Below, in pieces: positions 6,567-7,859 of a DNA stretch of 7,859 nt. This stretch comes from Aphodosoma sp045614825. Lineage in GTDB: Bacteria; Bacteroidota; Bacteroidia; Bacteroidales; Paludibacteraceae. Below the pieces are notes generated by a model, which was given only the letters and a program-made list of their open reading frames with translations, ran no database searches and was not told the origin of the DNA. Positions within the stretch are counted from its first letter, which is position 1. Every line of letters starts with the position of its first letter. The stretch lies in contig JAZLDO010000069.1 in NCBI GenBank assembly GCA_045614825.1, positions 1 through 7,859 of the forward strand, given 5' to 3'. A program made the translations under genes and the position numbers.

Positions 6567-6598
6567 CAAAGGTAAGAATTATTTTTCATCACACAAAA
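6567..6598 (-). promoter_or_regulatory. Bacteroidetes-type promoter for the AAA_14 ATPase gene
   Basis: On the minus strand, TTTTG (6598-6594) is followed by 19 nt and TACCTTTG (6574-6567), a full match to the TAnnTTTG consensus with correct spacing. Transcription would start near 6560, giving a leader of about 90 nt made almost entirely of the 33-bp repeats. It lies just downstream of the terminator of the preceding gene, so the ATPase should be independently transcribed. Confidence 0.8.
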
Positions 6599-6608
6599 TT
6601 TTTAAACA

Positions 6609-6658
6609 AAAAAAAACATAACAACAAACCCCGAGAACATCAAAATTCCCGAGGTTTG
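6609..6658 (-). terminator. Rho-independent terminator of the surface-protein transcript
   Basis: Arms 6625-6637 and 6646-6658 form a 13-bp stem around an 8-nt loop. The two non-Watson-Crick positions are A-C mismatches if read as plus-strand RNA but G-U wobble pairs in minus-strand RNA, so the hairpin is built for minus-strand transcripts. On that strand it is followed by a T-rich tail including nine consecutive T residues (about 6616-6608). It ends the transcript of the LRR/T9SS gene, whose stop is about 145 nt upstream. Confidence 0.85.
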
Positions 6659-6690
6659 ATTTATTACTTACACATATCATCCCAATATAG

Positions 6691-6711
6691 GGACACTCGG
6701 TTCGAGTGTCC
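6691..6711. repeat. Perfect 9-bp hairpin
   Basis: GGACACTCG (6691-6699) and CGAGTGTCC (6703-6711) are exact reverse complements around the 3-nt sequence GTT. An adjacent imperfect palindrome, CCCAATATAGGG (6681-6692), overlaps it slightly. No T-run follows on the minus strand, so it is not a second simple terminator. It lies in the 3' untranslated region of the surface-protein gene, between the terminator and the interspersed element. It could protect the mRNA 3' end or be part of a repeat family. Confidence 0.7.
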
Positions 6712-6734
6712 GCAAATACAAAGCCCCACATATT

Positions 6735-6775
6735 CTCCCCCTGTTTTAGGGAGAGTGGTCGAAGACCGAGAGGGT
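6735..6775 (-). repeat. Interspersed hairpin element, copy 2 (REP/MITE-like)
   Basis: This 41-bp element is related to 1733-1772 (about 70% identical by eye). It contains two hairpins. In the first, CTCCCCCT and AGGGAGAG flank GTTTT, with one position that is a G-U pair in minus-strand RNA. The second is a perfect GGTC-GAA-GACC. It lies 28 bp past the stop codon of the surface-protein gene. There is no ORF of its own and no transposase nearby. Confidence 0.65.
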
Positions 6776-6783
6776 TAATACTT

Positions 6784-6804
6784 GTAATCTGTAATCTATA
6801 ATCT
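6784..6804. repeat. Heptamer repeat overlapping the surface-protein stop codon
   Basis: Three consecutive 7-nt units, GTAATCT (6784-6790), GTAATCT (6791-6797) and ATAATCT (6798-6804), end inside the TAG stop codon (6805-6803) of the LRR/T9SS gene. On the minus strand the array reads AGATTAT, AGATTAC, AGATTAC. It belongs to the same class of 7-bp-period tracts seen elsewhere in the window, though its sequence differs. Confidence 0.75.
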
Positions 6805-7858
6805 AAATCACTACCTTTTGCACCTCACCACCAACACTAACTACATACACTCCACGAGGCAATTGCACCGCAGCATCACGACCAGAATAAACCAATCTAC
6901 CCGCCATATCAAGCACATGATAATCTGTTTCTGCACCCTCTACATACAACACACCATTATTGCCATATACATTCGCTGACGAAATTACCGAATTTTCCAA
7001 TCCAGTCCCTGCCACTCGGAAATATGCATACAACTCTACATCCTCATCTAATGTAACAACTCGTGGATTTTCGGTGCTACCATCCGACCAATGGTCAAAT
7101 TCAAAACCTTCAATAGCTTCAGCTGTAATTGTTATTTTCACATTTCCTTGTGTTTTATCTGCCGATTCTACTATGAAATTATTATGCTTTTCATCTTCTC
7201 CTGGTTTGTCTTCTGGCTCTTCACCAATTTTTCGGAATTCGGCAGTAATAGTTACATCTTCAGTAACTAGCAAAATATGAGGATTCTCAGTAGCTCCATC
7301 GCTCCAACGCACGAATTCATATCCCGCCAAAGCCTGAGCTTGCACTTGTGCCACATCATCTGTGCAACTATTTTGTTTTGTAATGGTTGCAAATCCCATA
7401 GTTTTGTCATTTACATCCACAGTAAGAATTCCCGTAGGCACCTCTTCATAATTTATAAACTCTTTCCAATATCGAGCAGTTTGATATTTTGCTTTACTAC
7501 CACAAGGTACTTTAATTGAGACTGAACGAGAAACATTTTTAAATGTATATTCATTGATTGTAAGTGGATTTTCTACTTGAATTATGATTGATGTAAGTGA
7601 TTGACAACCAGAAAATGCAGAACTTCCAATCTCAGTTACACTATTTGGGATTGTGATTGAAGTAAGAGAAGTACAATCTCTAAATGCCTCTTCCCCTATC
7701 GAAGTTACACTATTTGGGATTATGATTGAGGTGAGAGATGAACAACCTGAAAATACAGAACTTTCAATTGAAGTTACACTATTCGGAATTGTGATTGAAG
7801 TGAGAGATGAACAATCATAAAATGCATATTCTCCAATTGAAGTTACGCTATTCGGAAT
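6803..7858 (-). CDS. BspA-like LRR surface protein with InlB-type repeats and a T9SS C-terminal domain (5' end off window)
   Basis: The last 351 residues of a larger secreted or cell-surface protein; the frame is open to the high-coordinate edge, so the N-terminus and signal peptide lie outside. Residue numbers start at the first visible full codon (7858-7856). Four 23-residue BspA/LRR_5 repeats fill 3-94 (pattern NSVTSIG--AF--C-SLTSI-IP), followed by a capping segment with VPCGSKAKY (117-125) and W131. Two InlB-B-like domains follow, about 145-209 and 228-281, each with the W-S-D-G-x-T-E-N-P core (185-193, 257-265), joined by an acidic Pro/Glu linker. Residues about 291-351 form a Por-type sorting tail (DMAGRLVYSG, LPRGVYVVSVGGEVQKVVI), which directs type IX export and surface attachment. 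BspA repeats often mediate binding to host or microbial surfaces, but the ligand here is unknown. A GTG at 7441 is an internal Val, not the start. Confidence 0.9.
   Translation of the reverse strand: MPNSVTSIGEYAFYDCSSLTSITIPNSVTSIESSVFSGCSSLTSIIIPNSVTSIGEEAFRDCTSLTSITIPNSVTEIGSSAFSGCQSLTSIIIQVENPLTINEYTFKNVSRSVSIKVPCGSKAKYQTARYWKEFINYEEVPTGILTVDVNDKTMGFATITKQNSCTDDVAQVQAQALAGYEFVRWSDGATENPHILLVTEDVTITAEFRKIGEEPEDKPGEDEKHNNFIVESADKTQGNVKITITAEAIEGFEFDHWSDGSTENPRVVTLDEDVELYAYFRVAGTGLENSVISSANVYGNNGVLYVEGAETDYHVLDMAGRLVYSGRDAAVQLPRGVYVVSVGGEVQKVVI
7577..7852 (-). repeat. Four 69-bp tandem repeats encoding the LRRs
   Basis: Exactly 276 bp make four 69-bp units, each coding one 23-residue BspA-type leucine-rich repeat. 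A fifth unit begins at the window edge with Ile-Pro. Units share long identical stretches at the DNA level, for example around the AATAGTGTAACTTC segment, so the array can gain or lose whole units in frame by recombination. The last unit is the most diverged and ends in Gln where the others have Pro, as expected next to the capping region. Confidence 0.9.
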
Positions 7859-7859
7859 T

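Larger units (their letters stand above)
6599..6802. other. Repeat-rich intergenic region between the surface protein and ATPase genes
   Basis: No protein-coding gene is supported here. In the direction of transcription it holds most of a heptamer array, the 41-bp hairpin element, a perfect 9-bp hairpin and the terminator; the ATPase promoter follows just beyond it. Four structured or repetitive elements in about 200 bp is dense for a simple 3' region. Confidence 0.7.

Noticed and set aside
6479..6577. CRISPR array
   Set aside because: The units are contiguous 33-bp repeats with no unique spacers, there are fewer than three complete copies, and there are no cas genes in the window.
6803..7441. 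A 212-residue protein starting at the GTG at 7441
   Set aside because: The frame is open without a stop to the window edge and the upstream part encodes clear BspA-type LRRs joined to it, so the GTG is an internal Val codon.
1..7859. tRNA, rRNA, insertion sequence or transposase
   Set aside because: I saw no cloverleaf-like sequence, no rRNA signature, no transposase reading frame and no long terminal inverted repeats.

Overview
The window looks like chromosomal DNA from a member of the Bacteroidota, most likely a Bacteroidales species that lives with a host or in anaerobic habitats. The evidence is AT-rich DNA, two promoters matching the Bacteroidetes sigma-factor pattern (TTTG/TTG, 19-20 nt, TAnnTTTG), starts without clear Shine-Dalgarno sequences, a surface protein ending in a type IX secretion (Por) sorting domain, BspA-type leucine-rich repeats, and an AAA_14/DUF4143 ATPase. 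I cannot name the genus. Every gene I can support reads on the minus strand, so transcription runs from high to low coordinates.

In transcription order: (1) 7858-6803, the C-terminal 351 residues of a secreted mosaic protein with four BspA-type LRRs, two InlB-B-like repeats and a T9SS tail. (2) 6802-6599, a repeat-rich spacer holding a heptamer repeat, a hairpin-forming interspersed element, a perfect 9-bp hairpin and a strong terminator. (3) 6468-5116, an AAA+ ATPase with its own promoter and a leader built of 33-bp tandem repeats. (4) 5052-1795, a large AddA/RecB-like UvrD helicase-nuclease with all motifs intact; a heptamer repeat array lies inside its coding sequence just after the Walker A motif. 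(5) 1794-1691, a second repeat-rich spacer. (6) 1690-356, dGTP triphosphohydrolase (dgt). (7) 355-178, the ppdK promoter and leader. (8) 177-1, the first 59 residues of pyruvate phosphate dikinase.

The helicase-nuclease and dgt probably share a transcript, because no promoter or terminator is visible between them. That would link DNA-end processing with control of the dNTP pool, though both may simply be housekeeping genes. ppdK is a separate metabolic unit, and the surface protein is a separate upstream unit closed by the terminator.

The most distinctive signal is not a gene but a theme: short sequences repeated every 7 bp. They occur inside the helicase gene (4928-4962), at the helicase/dgt junction (1780-1807 and, less regularly, 1697-1722), and across the stop codon of the surface protein (6784-6804). 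Two related copies of a roughly 41-bp hairpin element (1733-1772 and 6735-6775) lie beside two of these tracts. The array inside the helicase matters most, because 7 is not a multiple of 3: adding or losing one unit shifts the frame into early stops. I see no clear, complete, undescribed multi-gene system in the window.
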